34,002 nt of DNA from Lactobacillus kimbladii (lineage in GTDB: Bacteria > Bacillota > Bacilli > Lactobacillales > Lactobacillaceae): assembly GCF_000970755.1 (NCBI RefSeq), contig NZ_KQ034007.1:274926-308927 (forward strand), read 5' to 3'. A program made the translations under genes and the position numbers. The notes beneath the pieces are model-generated. The model worked only from the letters and a program-made list of their open reading frames with translations. It did not search any database and had not been told where the DNA came from. This document shows positions 1-7,958 of the stretch, one piece after another. Position 1 is the stretch's first letter. The number at the start of each line of letters is the position of its first letter.

Positions 1-1817
1 TTTTAGATGATTGTTAGATCAATGATGATTAGAACAGCTTTACTTTTGATAGTGATGTTCTCAGTGTTTTAGATGATTGTTAGATCAATGATGATTAGAA
101 CTTCTGAAACTAGCATAGCCACATAGAGTTAGTTTTAGATGATTGTTAGATCAATGATGATTAGAACACTCTTATCTTTTAACTAAGTATATTATAGGTT
201 TTAGATGATTGTTAGATCAATGATGATTAGAACAATCGCTTCTTTGAAATTGAGCATCCCTTTGTTTTAGATGATTGTTAGATCAATGATGATTAGAACG
301 GCTGTTACTGCACGTTTGGAATTGATTAAGTTTTAGATGATTGTTAGATCAATGATGATTAGAACATACACTACCAGTAGTGTATAATATAAGTAGTTTT
401 AGATGATTGTTAGATCAATGATGATTAGAACATAAAACTAGATGTAGCTTCGATTAGAGGAGTTTTAGATGATTGTTAGATCAATGATGATTAGAACTAG
501 TATCAAGTTTATCAGCCCTGTCGTTAAGTTTTAGATGATTGTTAGATCAATGATGATTAGAACACTACACAGAGAATACTAATAAGGTCAAATGTTTTAG
601 ATGATTGTTAGATCAATGATGATTAGAACAATAAACCTTGTTTGTGTCGGGGTCATTCCGTTTTAGATGATTGTTAGATCAATGATGATTAGAACTCACG
701 ACACGCTCGCTCGAATTGCCCCTCTGTTTTAGATGATTGTTAGATCAATGATGATTAGAACCTCCATACTCATTAGCTCTGACAATTGTTAGTTTTAGAT
801 GATTGTTAGATCAATGATGATTAGAACATGCCTAACAAGTACGACAGTGCGCATTATGTTTTAGATGATTGTTAGATCAATGATGATTAGAACTAGAAAA
901 AATAAAGAGCCCACACATTCTGTGTTTTAGATGATTGTTAGATCAATGATGATTAGAACCACGAATCAATCAGGTTATAACGTTTTATCGTTTTAGATGA
1001 TTGTTAGATCAATGATGATTAGAACTATTTCAAGAGATACGGTTTCAGAACTTTAGTTTTAGATGATTGTTAGATCAATGATGATTAGAACAACCCAAAT
1101 AGTTCCATCCCTCATAACACCGTTTTAGATGATTGTTAGATCAATGATGATTAGAACTCGCCTTAAAGAAGTTGGGCAGGAATTGGAGTTTTAGATGATT
1201 GTTAGATCAATGATGATTAGAACCAGCTCGACAAAATTGCTGTCCATATTGCAGTTTTAGATGATTGTTAGATCAATGATGATTAGAACGCCACATGATG
1301 ATTATGTAGACGCAATGACGTTTTAGATGATTGTTAGATCAATGATGATTAGAACACATTCTCGAATCCTTCAATTAAGCCATCCGTTTTAGATGATTGT
1401 TAGATCAATGATGATTAGAACTTTTTCGATATTAAGCTTTTGCCACAGCTCGTTTTAGATGATTGTTAGATCAATGATGATTAGAACAGAAAGCACCCTT
1501 TCTGATCAATTAAGCGAGTTTTAGATGATTGTTAGATCAATGATGATTAGAACCGCTCATGCTGGTCTAATATTAGAGAAGCTGTTTTAGATGATTGTTA
1601 GATCAATGATGATTAGAACTTAAAGACAATACTTGCTCTTGGGTCATTCGTTTTAGATGATTGTTAGATCAATGATGATTAGAACGCACCGCTGCAAACT
1701 CGCGGACGCATGCAGGTTTTAGATGATTGTTAGATCAATGATGATTAGAACTGGAAGGTATTGCAATTCAACGTGTAAGTAGTTTTAGACAATTGTTGGA
1801 TCAACGATGATTAGAGC
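1..1817 (+). CRISPR. Type II-A-like CRISPR array, 28 repeats / 27 spacers, left end truncated
   Basis: A 36-nt repeat (begins GTTTTAGATGATTG, ends GATGATTAGAAC) recurs with an exact 66-nt period, so every spacer is 30 nt. The first repeat lacks its first base at the window edge; later repeats start at 66, 132, 198 and so on to 1782. All repeats read as identical except the last (1782-1817), which differs at five positions (9, 10, 17, 24, 35), all transitions. A GTTTTAGA start, 36-nt length and 30-nt spacers are typical of type II-A (Cas9) arrays of lactobacilli. A degenerate repeat normally marks the old, leader-distal end, so transcription should run on the + strand from a leader left of the window. 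No cas gene or anti-repeat (tracrRNA) is visible here. The array probably supplies phage and plasmid immunity; the subtype call rests on the repeat only. Confidence 0.98.
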
Positions 1818-2124
1818 ATAATTAATTGGGTTAAGGAAAGCAAAATTTTAAATGAAAAAGTCAGTCAAATTAAGGGAATGAGGCAACTCTAGGGCGGTTG
1901 TTATCCATAGAAAAATGCTGAAAGAATATACGCAGTTCAGCTATTTACAGAGTTGCAATAGACTCTAATGAGGATAAGCAAACTATAACGATAAAAAAGG
2001 TTGAAGGCTGAATATAATATTTTGACTAAAGCAATTACAGAATATAATCCGCTGCCTATAACAAAGAAAAAATGAAAGGCCTGATCCGGAGAGAATATTG
2101 GGTTCAAGCCCTAAAGAAATGATA
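1818..2124. other. Array trailer region, no gene recognised
   Basis: About 300 nt between the degenerate last repeat and the MFS promoter. All frames are broken by stops. Short open stretches exist around 2040-2160 in different frames, which could be decayed coding sequence, but I recognise no family. I looked for a stretch complementary to the CRISPR repeat (a tracrRNA anti-repeat) and saw none. Confidence 0.6.
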
Positions 2125-2153
2125 TTGACTTTTGGTACTTAGTACTTTAATAT
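2125..2153 (+). promoter_or_regulatory. Sigma-A promoter of the MFS gene with palindrome in the spacer
   Basis: TTGACT (2125-2130), 17-nt spacer, TAATAT (2148-2153). The spacer holds the perfect palindrome GTACT-T-AGTAC (2135-2145), placed where a repressor or MerR-type activator would bind. Predicted transcript start is near 2160, which makes a TTG start at 2163 almost leaderless and favours the ATG at 2199. Confidence 0.7.
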
Positions 2154-2198
2154 TTTAAGAAATTGACACTAATTAAAGAAAGGTTGCTATTTGTTCAC

Positions 2199-3419
2199 AT
2201 GCAAAATATACTAAAAAGTAAAAACAACAAACTGTATATTTTGTCAGTGATCACCGATAACTTGGGCAGCTCTTTAATGTCATTTGCGTTGCCGTTGATG
2301 GTACTTGATATCACTAAAAATGGTATTCACTTATCAATAATTTCTATTATTGAAACATTGCCTATTTTGGTTTTAGGTCTTCCGGCGGGAGCTCTAACGG
2401 ATAAATTAGATGTTAAAAAGATTCTCATTTTTAGTGATTTGATTAGATTAATCAGCTACTTGATTCTTTCCGCATCATTTGCATTCCAGTTAACAGTGAA
2501 TTGCATGATTTTAATTATTTATGCGGTATCACTTGTCGTCAGCGTGACAAACACAATTAATACGGTGTCAGAAATTACTTTTGTTTCTTCTTTGGTAGAA
2601 AAGAAGGACTTTTCAGAATTAAACAGTCTGGTTTATGGCATACAATATGCAGCTAATTTTGCATTGCCTATTATAGGCGGAATATTATATCAATATATTT
2701 CGCATAGTCTTTTAATTGTTATTTGTGCAATTTTCTACCTAATTAGCCTTTTACTGGAAAAAAGTATCAGCCTGAAAACTAAATCTACTGCTTTTACCGG
2801 CTTTACAGCTCTTAAATCTGCACTTAAAACGGTAAAAACAGATATAAAGGAAGGTCTGGAATATACCCTTAATATTCGTTCTGTTTTGTATCCGTTAATA
2901 TTAGCTGCACTAGTTAATATTGTATCAGCTAATTTTGATAATGATAGCCTCATAATATTACGTACGCAATTAAAACTTTCCTCTCAAAATATTGGAATAA
3001 TTTCAGCGATTGCAGCTGTCAGTGCCTTAATTGGTACTTTGGTGGTCAATTGGTTGAATAGGCGCATTAAGTTTAATCTATTGTTTGTATTGCTAATTTT
3101 TGCTGGTGCTCTTTTTCGTGCCCTTTTTGCGCTGGACCAAAATGTACCAACAATGATTCTGGCTATTGCGTTTGTTTCTATAATTGAATCAATTATTAAT
3201 ATTAGTATCATCACGAATAGGCAACAGCAAGTTGAACAAAAATACCTTGGACGAGTAACGAGTATCTATAAAACAGTGCTGATTGGAGTAAACTCTTTAG
3301 GCTATCTTTTAGGCGGTCTTGTTGCTAAAAAAATAGGTTCAAGATCAGGCATTGGAGTTTCAGCTATTGAACTTTTGCTAGTTACAGCAATTAGTATTTT
3401 TTACTGGCACCTGAAATAA
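2199..3419 (+). CDS. MFS transporter, drug/macrolide-efflux-like
   Basis: A 406-aa polytopic membrane protein with about 12 hydrophobic segments. The cytoplasmic loop between segments 2 and 3 has the MFS motif-A pattern (GLPAGALTDKLDVKKIL). Overall it resembles the EntS/MefA-like MFS_3 branch (fold-wide similarity judged by eye), so it probably exports a small hydrophobic compound; the substrate is not predictable. Start choice: the open frame extends to a TTG at 2163, but that is only a few bases after the predicted transcription start and has no ribosome binding site. The ATG at 2199 is preceded by AAAGAAAGG (2175-2183), although at a long 15-nt spacing. It stands alone, with its own promoter and operator-like palindrome, between the CRISPR array and the thyX-like gene. 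No clear terminator follows. Confidence 0.85.
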   Translation: MQNILKSKNNKLYILSVITDNLGSSLMSFALPLMVLDITKNGIHLSIISIIETLPILVLGLPAGALTDKLDVKKILIFSDLIRLISYLILSASFAFQLTVNCMILIIYAVSLVVSVTNTINTVSEITFVSSLVEKKDFSELNSLVYGIQYAANFALPIIGGILYQYISHSLLIVICAIFYLISLLLEKSISLKTKSTAFTGFTALKSALKTVKTDIKEGLEYTLNIRSVLYPLILAALVNIVSANFDNDSLIILRTQLKLSSQNIGIISAIAAVSALIGTLVVNWLNRRIKFNLLFVLLIFAGALFRALFALDQNVPTMILAIAFVSIIESIINISIITNRQQQVEQKYLGRVTSIYKTVLIGVNSLGYLLGGLVAKKIGSRSGIGVSAIELLLVTAISIFYWHLK

Positions 3420-3538
3420 AGCACGATAACGAGCCTTAGCATCAAAAATTTGGGCAAAATAGTAAAAAGCAAGAATTTATAGGCAGGTTGGGAAACTATA
3501 AATTATTTTTTGTTTATATATGCAGGTCATTTGTTTAA

Positions 3539-3576
3539 AGTCGCAGATAGATTAATAATGATTATAGTCTGTGACT
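3539..3576 (+). promoter_or_regulatory. Inverted repeat upstream of the thyX-like gene
   Basis: AGTCGCAGA (3539-3547) pairs with TCTGTGACT (3568-3576) over nine positions with one wobble pair, loop 20 nt. No T-run follows. It lies 26 nt upstream of the start codon, so it could be a 5' UTR hairpin or an operator. The ribosome binding site GAGGAG follows it. The remainder of 3420-3602 shows nothing else clear. Confidence 0.4.
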
Positions 3577-3602
3577 TAATAAATTAATGAGGAGATATAT
3601 AA

Positions 3603-4749
3603 ATGACTACAGTGCATAATAATAGTCGTGAAGTTAAACCAGATTGGTCTTCAGTGATTGTGGAAGAAGAGCAAATGCCCTGGTCCCAAAATGGTGCCAA
3701 GACCATCTGCGCAAGGTATAAGGATCCAGTTCTTAGAGGCTATTCTGCTGTAATTGTAAAAGATTCAATCAACAGGGAGTTTTCTGAGAATGAAAACTTA
3801 ATTACACCAAACAGGGTCACAACTATGATTGTCAGGTTTCCCAGATTTATTCTTCCCGAGTGGAATACTCATCGGGTTTTCAGCAGAAACAGTGCCTCTT
3901 CAAGAGCCAGAAGCATAAAGACTACCGTCAAGCCAGTAATGGAGCAACCTGTGATTCCACTCTGGACTATTAATCACAAGGGCATGACAGGGCCATTTGC
4001 TGATTCAGAAAGGGCAAAAAGATTGGCTACACTCCCGAGATGAAGCAGTTCTGGGTATGTTGCGACAGCTAATGAATGAAGAAGAAGTCCCCTACGATGC
4101 TGAAGCTAGTGACTGGGAAAAATTTGCTGACAAGTATGATGAAGCATATAAAAATGATGCAGTTCCAGCTTCATGGAATGATGCTCATAAACAAGACTGC
4201 AACAGATTGATTGAACCATGGATGTGGCATGAAACTCTGGTAACATCAACTTACTGGCAAAATTTTCTGGATTTGCGAATTGCTGCTGGCGTCCAGCCGG
4301 AAATGGAAACTATTGCAATTTTGATAAAAGCGGTTCTTGAAGCAAGTCCCAAGTATGGAACGCTGAAAAAAAGAGTAATGCATGTCCCGTTTGTTGATGT
4401 TGAAGAGAATGATCTGTTATCGTGGGAAAGGCTTGAACCAGTGCTTCTGCAATCGGCTTCAGAATGTGCCCGAATTTCCTATCATGACCGTTCTAAAATG
4501 AAAAACAGAAACGGCTCAAATTTGGGCAAAAGGCTGCTTACTGAAAAGCATATGAGTCCGTTTGAACACATAGCATGGTCAGCTAAAAGCAGTGATTGGG
4601 AAAAAATTTCCGCATTAAAAGAAAAGATGACAGATTTACTTGAAAAACATCCTGATTGCCCTCCCGACAAGATAGCTGGTTCGCTGACTTCAAATCTTAG
4701 TGAGAACTGGCTGCAATTTAGAAGAGTCATTGAGAATAGAGAACAGTAA
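3603..4749 (+). pseudogene. thyX: Flavin-dependent thymidylate synthase-like (ThyX) gene, interrupted by a frameshift
   Basis: Two overlapping frames (3603-4043 and the frame ending at 4749) together encode one ThyX-family protein. The first holds a ThyX-like signature, THR (residues 89-91) followed by SRNSASSR (94-101), the equivalent of RHRxxSxxxxSxR that binds dUMP/FAD. The second begins DWLHSRDEAV, then NRLIEPWMWHETLVTSTYW and QPEM, the usual ThyX C-terminal half. It ends with a block (CARISY ... LLTEKHMSPFEHIA) that normally forms the N-terminus of ThyX, so the motif order is permuted. The frames join at an A5 run (4016-4020); removing one A would give a continuous protein of 381 aa. ThyX makes dTMP from dUMP with methylene-tetrahydrofolate and FADH2. 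The start has a good GAGGAG site. Either a true pseudogene, a sequencing indel, or less likely +1 recoding. Confidence 0.8.
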
Positions 4750-4790
4750 GACAATTAACTGTGTCTAATTACATAAAATTTGCAGAAAGC

Positions 4791-4839
4791 AAAAGACTAA
4801 TAGATTGGGTTATCAATACTCAAATTTATTAGTCTTTTT
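4791..4839. terminator. Bidirectional terminator between thyX-like gene and glycosyltransferase
   Basis: AAAAGACTAATA (4791-4802) pairs with the complementary arm ending TATTAGTCTTTTT. There is an A-run on one side and a T-run on the other, so it can end both the + strand thyX-like transcript and the minus strand glycosyltransferase transcript. Confidence 0.8.
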
Positions 4840-4885
4840 GAATGTAAATATTTAAAAATAGAAGTTAATTCCTTTTTCTGCCTTG

Positions 4886-6133
4886 TTAAGTATGAGAAGT
4901 TTTTGACCAGGACTGATTGCCAACTAAAATTCGTCCCAAAGCTTTATATGGAACTATGGCTAACGACCATCTGTAAAAATCAATCAAAAACAATATTTTC
5001 AGCAAATAAGAAGTTTTTAGCGGTTCATCAAATCTAGCTTCGCGATATTGCTTTAGTATTAACATTGTATTTGTCAAATATTCTATTACCAGCAAACTTG
5101 CAATAATTGAAATGCTAATCCAGGCATTCGTTTTGACATAAAGCAGTAAAACTATCAATGAAATTGCAGAAGCAGGTGTTGTGACCATTGAAAGTACTGG
5201 AATAAGCAGGAAGAGCAGTACAAAAGTTTTAACCATTGACGGAATGAATTTAGATTTAATAATTCTTTTACCATATTTGCCTAGGCATTGAAAACCGCCT
5301 TGGCACCAGCGAGTACGTTGCTTGATCAGTTTCTTATATTTAGTAACCCCTTCTTGTCCAATGCTGACGGTATTTAAGAAGGTACCATGATAACTTTTTA
5401 ATAAGCCTTTTAATGAAAATTCGCAATCTTCCAATAATGATGATGACCAACCTACATTATTGGTCATTTTTAAGGTCATGAATTGTCCATTACCTGAAGC
5501 TAAAGAAGAACCCCAATAAGTTCTTGCCATTTGTAAAAGAGAATTATAAATAGTGAATTCAAAATTTTGCATTGCTGCAATATTATGATCCAGATTATAG
5601 ATATTTACTCTTGTTTGAAGCAAGTCGCAATTTGAATGGTCAAAAGCATAGACCACTTGCCGTAAGTAATTTGCATCTAAGTGGCTATCAGCATCTATGA
5701 CGCCAATAATAGTTTTATCCTCAGAATAGTTCATTTTGGCAATACGTTCGGCTGCTTCTTCTAATGCCGGGCCTTTTCCTTGCTGAGCATTAGGCTTTAC
5801 TCGGTGTACAACTATGACATTAGGATGATAAGCGTATTTTTCTAGTAAAGTAGTGGTGCCATCACTAGAGTCATCATCGATAAAGACCAGCTTGAGTTTG
5901 ATAAAACTCTCACATTGTTTTTGTAATTCCATTAAATAAGGAATGTTTTTTCGTAAGGATTGAAATTCATTCATTGCTGGGATTAACAAGAACATAGTAT
6001 CGAAATCTCGACAGCGTTCGCCGTAATTATCTTGCTTTACATTATTGCTAAATGTCAGATAAAGAGTCCAAACTAAATCAAAAATGTATGAACAGCCACC
6101 CAAAATTAATATTATGGCTATTAATAACTTCAT
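4886..6133 (-). CDS. Membrane family-2 glycosyltransferase, processive type
   Basis: A 415-aa protein with one N-terminal membrane segment (about 2-24), a cytoplasmic GT-A domain (about 45-290) and three or four C-terminal membrane segments (about 300-400). Hallmarks of processive beta-glycosyltransferases (hyaluronan, cellulose and poly-GlcNAc synthase type) are present in order: IDDDSSDGT (85-93), DADS (147-150, metal/UDP-binding DxD), LEDCEF (234-239, the TED-like catalytic base) and QRTRW (272-276, QxxRW). It should therefore polymerise or transfer a sugar from a UDP-sugar at the membrane, for a cell-surface polysaccharide or glycolipid. No partner such as a deacetylase, c-di-GMP domain or epimerase is adjacent. 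It has its own promoter and a good ribosome binding site (AGGTGAT). The sugar and product are unknown. Confidence 0.88.
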   Translation of the reverse strand: MKLLIAIILILGGCSYIFDLVWTLYLTFSNNVKQDNYGERCRDFDTMFLLIPAMNEFQSLRKNIPYLMELQKQCESFIKLKLVFIDDDSSDGTTTLLEKYAYHPNVIVVHRVKPNAQQGKGPALEEAAERIAKMNYSEDKTIIGVIDADSHLDANYLRQVVYAFDHSNCDLLQTRVNIYNLDHNIAAMQNFEFTIYNSLLQMARTYWGSSLASGNGQFMTLKMTNNVGWSSSLLEDCEFSLKGLLKSYHGTFLNTVSIGQEGVTKYKKLIKQRTRWCQGGFQCLGKYGKRIIKSKFIPSMVKTFVLLFLLIPVLSMVTTPASAISLIVLLLYVKTNAWISISIIASLLVIEYLTNTMLILKQYREARFDEPLKTSYLLKILFLIDFYRWSLAIVPYKALGRILVGNQSWSKTSHT

Positions 6134-6178
6134 TTATTATCACCTAGTTATTTTTTCCTAATCTAAATATACTTTAGT

Positions 6179-6207
6179 TTTATAATAACACTAATTGGTC
6201 TAGACAA
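6179..6207 (-). promoter_or_regulatory. Promoter of the glycosyltransferase gene
   Basis: On the minus strand, TTGTCT (6202-6207), 17-nt spacer, TATAAA (6179-6184). It lies about 45 nt upstream of the ATG at 6133. Confidence 0.6.
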
Positions 6208-6480
6208 AAAATATATTCTTTGTAAATTTAAAATTTAATATATAGGGATATATCTTTATAAGTATTGCTTTAATCACGGGAAAACTTAAACATGTAAAAT
6301 GTATGCAAAATTATTTTTTGCATTTATTATTATTGCTTTATAAGTTAAGTAAAATATTTTATTGCTAATTTTTAAAAAAGTATATTCTTGAAAAGTGTTA
6401 TTTTATACAGGAAAATAATATAGTGAAAAATTCACTATTTATGCGAAAAGTAATTAGTAGATAAGCTTTTTTTAAGTGAA
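6208..6480. other. AT-rich intergenic stretch with one small palindrome
   Basis: No coding frame or RNA gene seen. The only clear structure is the perfect inverted repeat ATAGTGAA-AAA-TTCACTAT (6420-6438), which has no T-run and could be an operator or a chance palindrome in AT-rich DNA. Confidence 0.5.
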
Positions 6481-6481
6481 C

Positions 6482-6506
6482 AAAAAAACAAGCAGTTGCC
6501 TACTTG
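6482..6506 (-). terminator. Terminator of the proline iminopeptidase gene
   Basis: On the minus strand, CAAGTAG pairs with CTGCTTG (one wobble; + strand 6489-6506) and is followed by seven T (complement of 6482-6488). It lies about 40 nt past the stop codon. Confidence 0.75.
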
Positions 6507-6546
6507 CTTTTTGTTAGCTATACTTGTATAAAAATAGTTGGACTTG

Positions 6547-7461
6547 TTATTCTCCTTTAAATGTCCCTGCTTCAACTTGACTAATGAAATCAGCTAAATG
6601 TTTGTAATAAACGTCTGGATTATCAACCATATGGTGATGACCACCATCAGGAGTTGTAACTAAGCGGGAATCAGGAATCTCTTTTTGCATAATTTTAGCC
6701 GTAGCGATTGGCATCGTTTCATTTTCGCCAAAAGTTAGCAAAGTTGGTACTTTAATATTTTTGAGTTGGTCTCTAAAATGCCAGTCTTTTAGTTTGCCAG
6801 TGATGACAAATTCATTATCGCCTTGAAAGGCCTGGTAAACGGCAGTACCGCCAATATCTTTTAGATGGTATAGCTTAGAAGGTTGTTTACGATTAACGAA
6901 GTTAATGTTGAGAATATTAACGTCTTCTTGATAGCGGTCATTGTCGTAATCGTTATTGTTTTCACATTCATGCATAAAGTCAATTTCAGTTTGGGGCAAA
7001 ACCTCTTGGCGGCGGCGATTCACGGCTTTAACATAATCATCAATATCATCGACCATTGAAGAAATAATTGCGCCTTTTAAATGTTGACCGTATTTGACGG
7101 CGTATTCTTGGACTAGAAGGCCACCCCAGCTTTGACCAATTAGGTAAAAATTGTCTAAACCCAGTTTTTGCCGTACCTCATCAACTTCATCTAGGAAATA
7201 CTCATAGGTCAAATACTTTTTAGCAATAGCAGGATCAGAATAATCCGGCTGATCGGAATAAAGGGAGCCTAGTTGATCATACATTGTTACCTGAACGTCT
7301 AAGCCCTGCTTTTTTAGTTGATCAGCGGTATCTTCCCAGTATTCATGATTACCACCGGGGCCACCATGTAAAGCTAACAGATGAATGTCCCCTTGACCCT
7401 GAGTGTTTGTCCACAAATGATAGCCGTTATCCAATGTAATAATTTTTGTACCTGTTTTCAT
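6547..7461 (-). CDS. pepI: Proline iminopeptidase-like alpha/beta hydrolase (peptidase S33)
   Basis: A 304-aa cytoplasmic hydrolase, close to the usual size of lactobacillal PepI. Visible motifs: HGGPGG (32-37, oxyanion region typical of proline iminopeptidases), GQSWGG (109-114, nucleophile Ser111), GENETM (245-250, acid region) and GGHHHMVD (273-280, catalytic His). Enzymes of this family remove N-terminal proline, or other residues, from peptides during growth on protein-rich media. In the acid region the position usually Asp in GxxD-type strands is Glu248 here, so the acid residue should be checked against a structure. Start: ATG with AAGGAG just upstream. It is monocistronic, with a promoter (7506-7534) and a terminator (6482-6506). 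Family call strong; exact peptide specificity inferred. Confidence 0.88.
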   Translation of the reverse strand: MKTGTKIITLDNGYHLWTNTQGQGDIHLLALHGGPGGNHEYWEDTADQLKKQGLDVQVTMYDQLGSLYSDQPDYSDPAIAKKYLTYEYFLDEVDEVRQKLGLDNFYLIGQSWGGLLVQEYAVKYGQHLKGAIISSMVDDIDDYVKAVNRRRQEVLPQTEIDFMHECENNNDYDNDRYQEDVNILNINFVNRKQPSKLYHLKDIGGTAVYQAFQGDNEFVITGKLKDWHFRDQLKNIKVPTLLTFGENETMPIATAKIMQKEIPDSRLVTTPDGGHHHMVDNPDVYYKHLADFISQVEAGTFKGE

Positions 7462-7505
7462 ATTTTACTCCTTTGCACGTTATCAGTTAGTTTCTATTTT
7501 AGCTC

Positions 7506-7534
7506 ATTATAATAGAAAGAAAAACCGATCCCAA
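7506..7534 (-). promoter_or_regulatory. Promoter of the pepI-like gene
   Basis: On the minus strand, TTGGGA (7529-7534), 17-nt spacer, perfect TATAAT (7506-7511). Confidence 0.7.
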
Positions 7535-7625
7535 AAACGAGAGATAATTTAAAATAAGGCTTAAGTTAAGGGCTTGCACGTTACAATTAGCTTGTTATTT
7601 AAGATAAAGATTAAGGAGAATGAAA

Positions 7626-7763
7626 ATGGCTGAACCCAAATGGTTAAAAGATATGGCTGCTAGCGAGTATTTAAAAGAAGACTTTGATGCAAAAGGCGAA
7701 AGTCAGATGCAGCAACTGGTACTTTTCAAAACTAGAAATAAATTGAATATTAATAAGCAGTAG
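7626..7763 (+). CDS. Small hypothetical protein, 45 aa
   Basis: ATG at 7626 is preceded by AAGGAG (7613-7618) at ideal spacing; a second ATG six bases earlier is too close to that site. The product starts MAEPKWLKDM and ends NKLNINKQ. It is charged, with no membrane segment or cysteine. A strong intrinsic terminator overlaps the stop codon, so this is a self-contained transcription unit. I recognise no family. Good ribosome binding site plus dedicated terminator argue that it is real; an RNA function for the same transcript is possible. Confidence 0.6.
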   Translation: MAEPKWLKDMAASEYLKEDFDAKGESQMQQLVLFKTRNKLNINKQ

Positions 7764-7788
7764 TTAGACAGGTTCTAACTACTTTTTT
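7760..7788 (+). terminator. Terminator of the 45-aa ORF
   Basis: GTAGTTAG (7760-7767), 7-nt loop, CTAACTAC (7775-7782), then six T (7783-7788). The stem starts inside the stop codon of the small ORF. Confidence 0.88.
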
Positions 7789-7805
7789 GTTATACTGTTA
7801 ATAGG

Positions 7806-7858
7806 TGAGCTTATAAACACAGTCTAAGTAAGCTCATGGGAGGAAATAAATGTTTTAG
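7806..7858 (+). promoter_or_regulatory. Hairpin followed by a strong ribosome binding site and a two-codon ORF
   Basis: TGAGCTTA (7806-7813) pairs perfectly with TAAGCTCA (7829-7836). It is followed at once by GGGAGGA (7838-7844) and ATG TTT TAG (7850-7858). This may be a leader or minigene for the operon starting at 7959, or the remnant of a lost gene. Between 7859 and 7958 I see no convincing promoter; TTGACT at 7909-7914 lacks a well-spaced -10 box. Confidence 0.4.
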
Positions 7859-7958
7859 CTAAATTTGGTAATAATTAAGGTAGTTAATTTATAATTTTAA
7901 AAAAAGTATTGACTACAGGAAATTAGCATAAATTGTTTTTTATAGAGGTAATTATGTC

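Noticed and set aside
630-1649. Spacers 10 and 25 share the 9-mer GGGTCATTC near their 3' ends
   Set aside because: Among all spacer pairs one shared 9-mer is expected by chance; the rest of the two spacers is unrelated.
1818-2162. Possible tracrRNA or decayed gene between array and MFS gene
   Set aside because: No stretch complementary to the repeat and no recognisable protein in any frame.
2163-2198. TTG at 2163 as start of the MFS gene
   Set aside because: It lies about three bases after the predicted transcription start and has no ribosome binding site.
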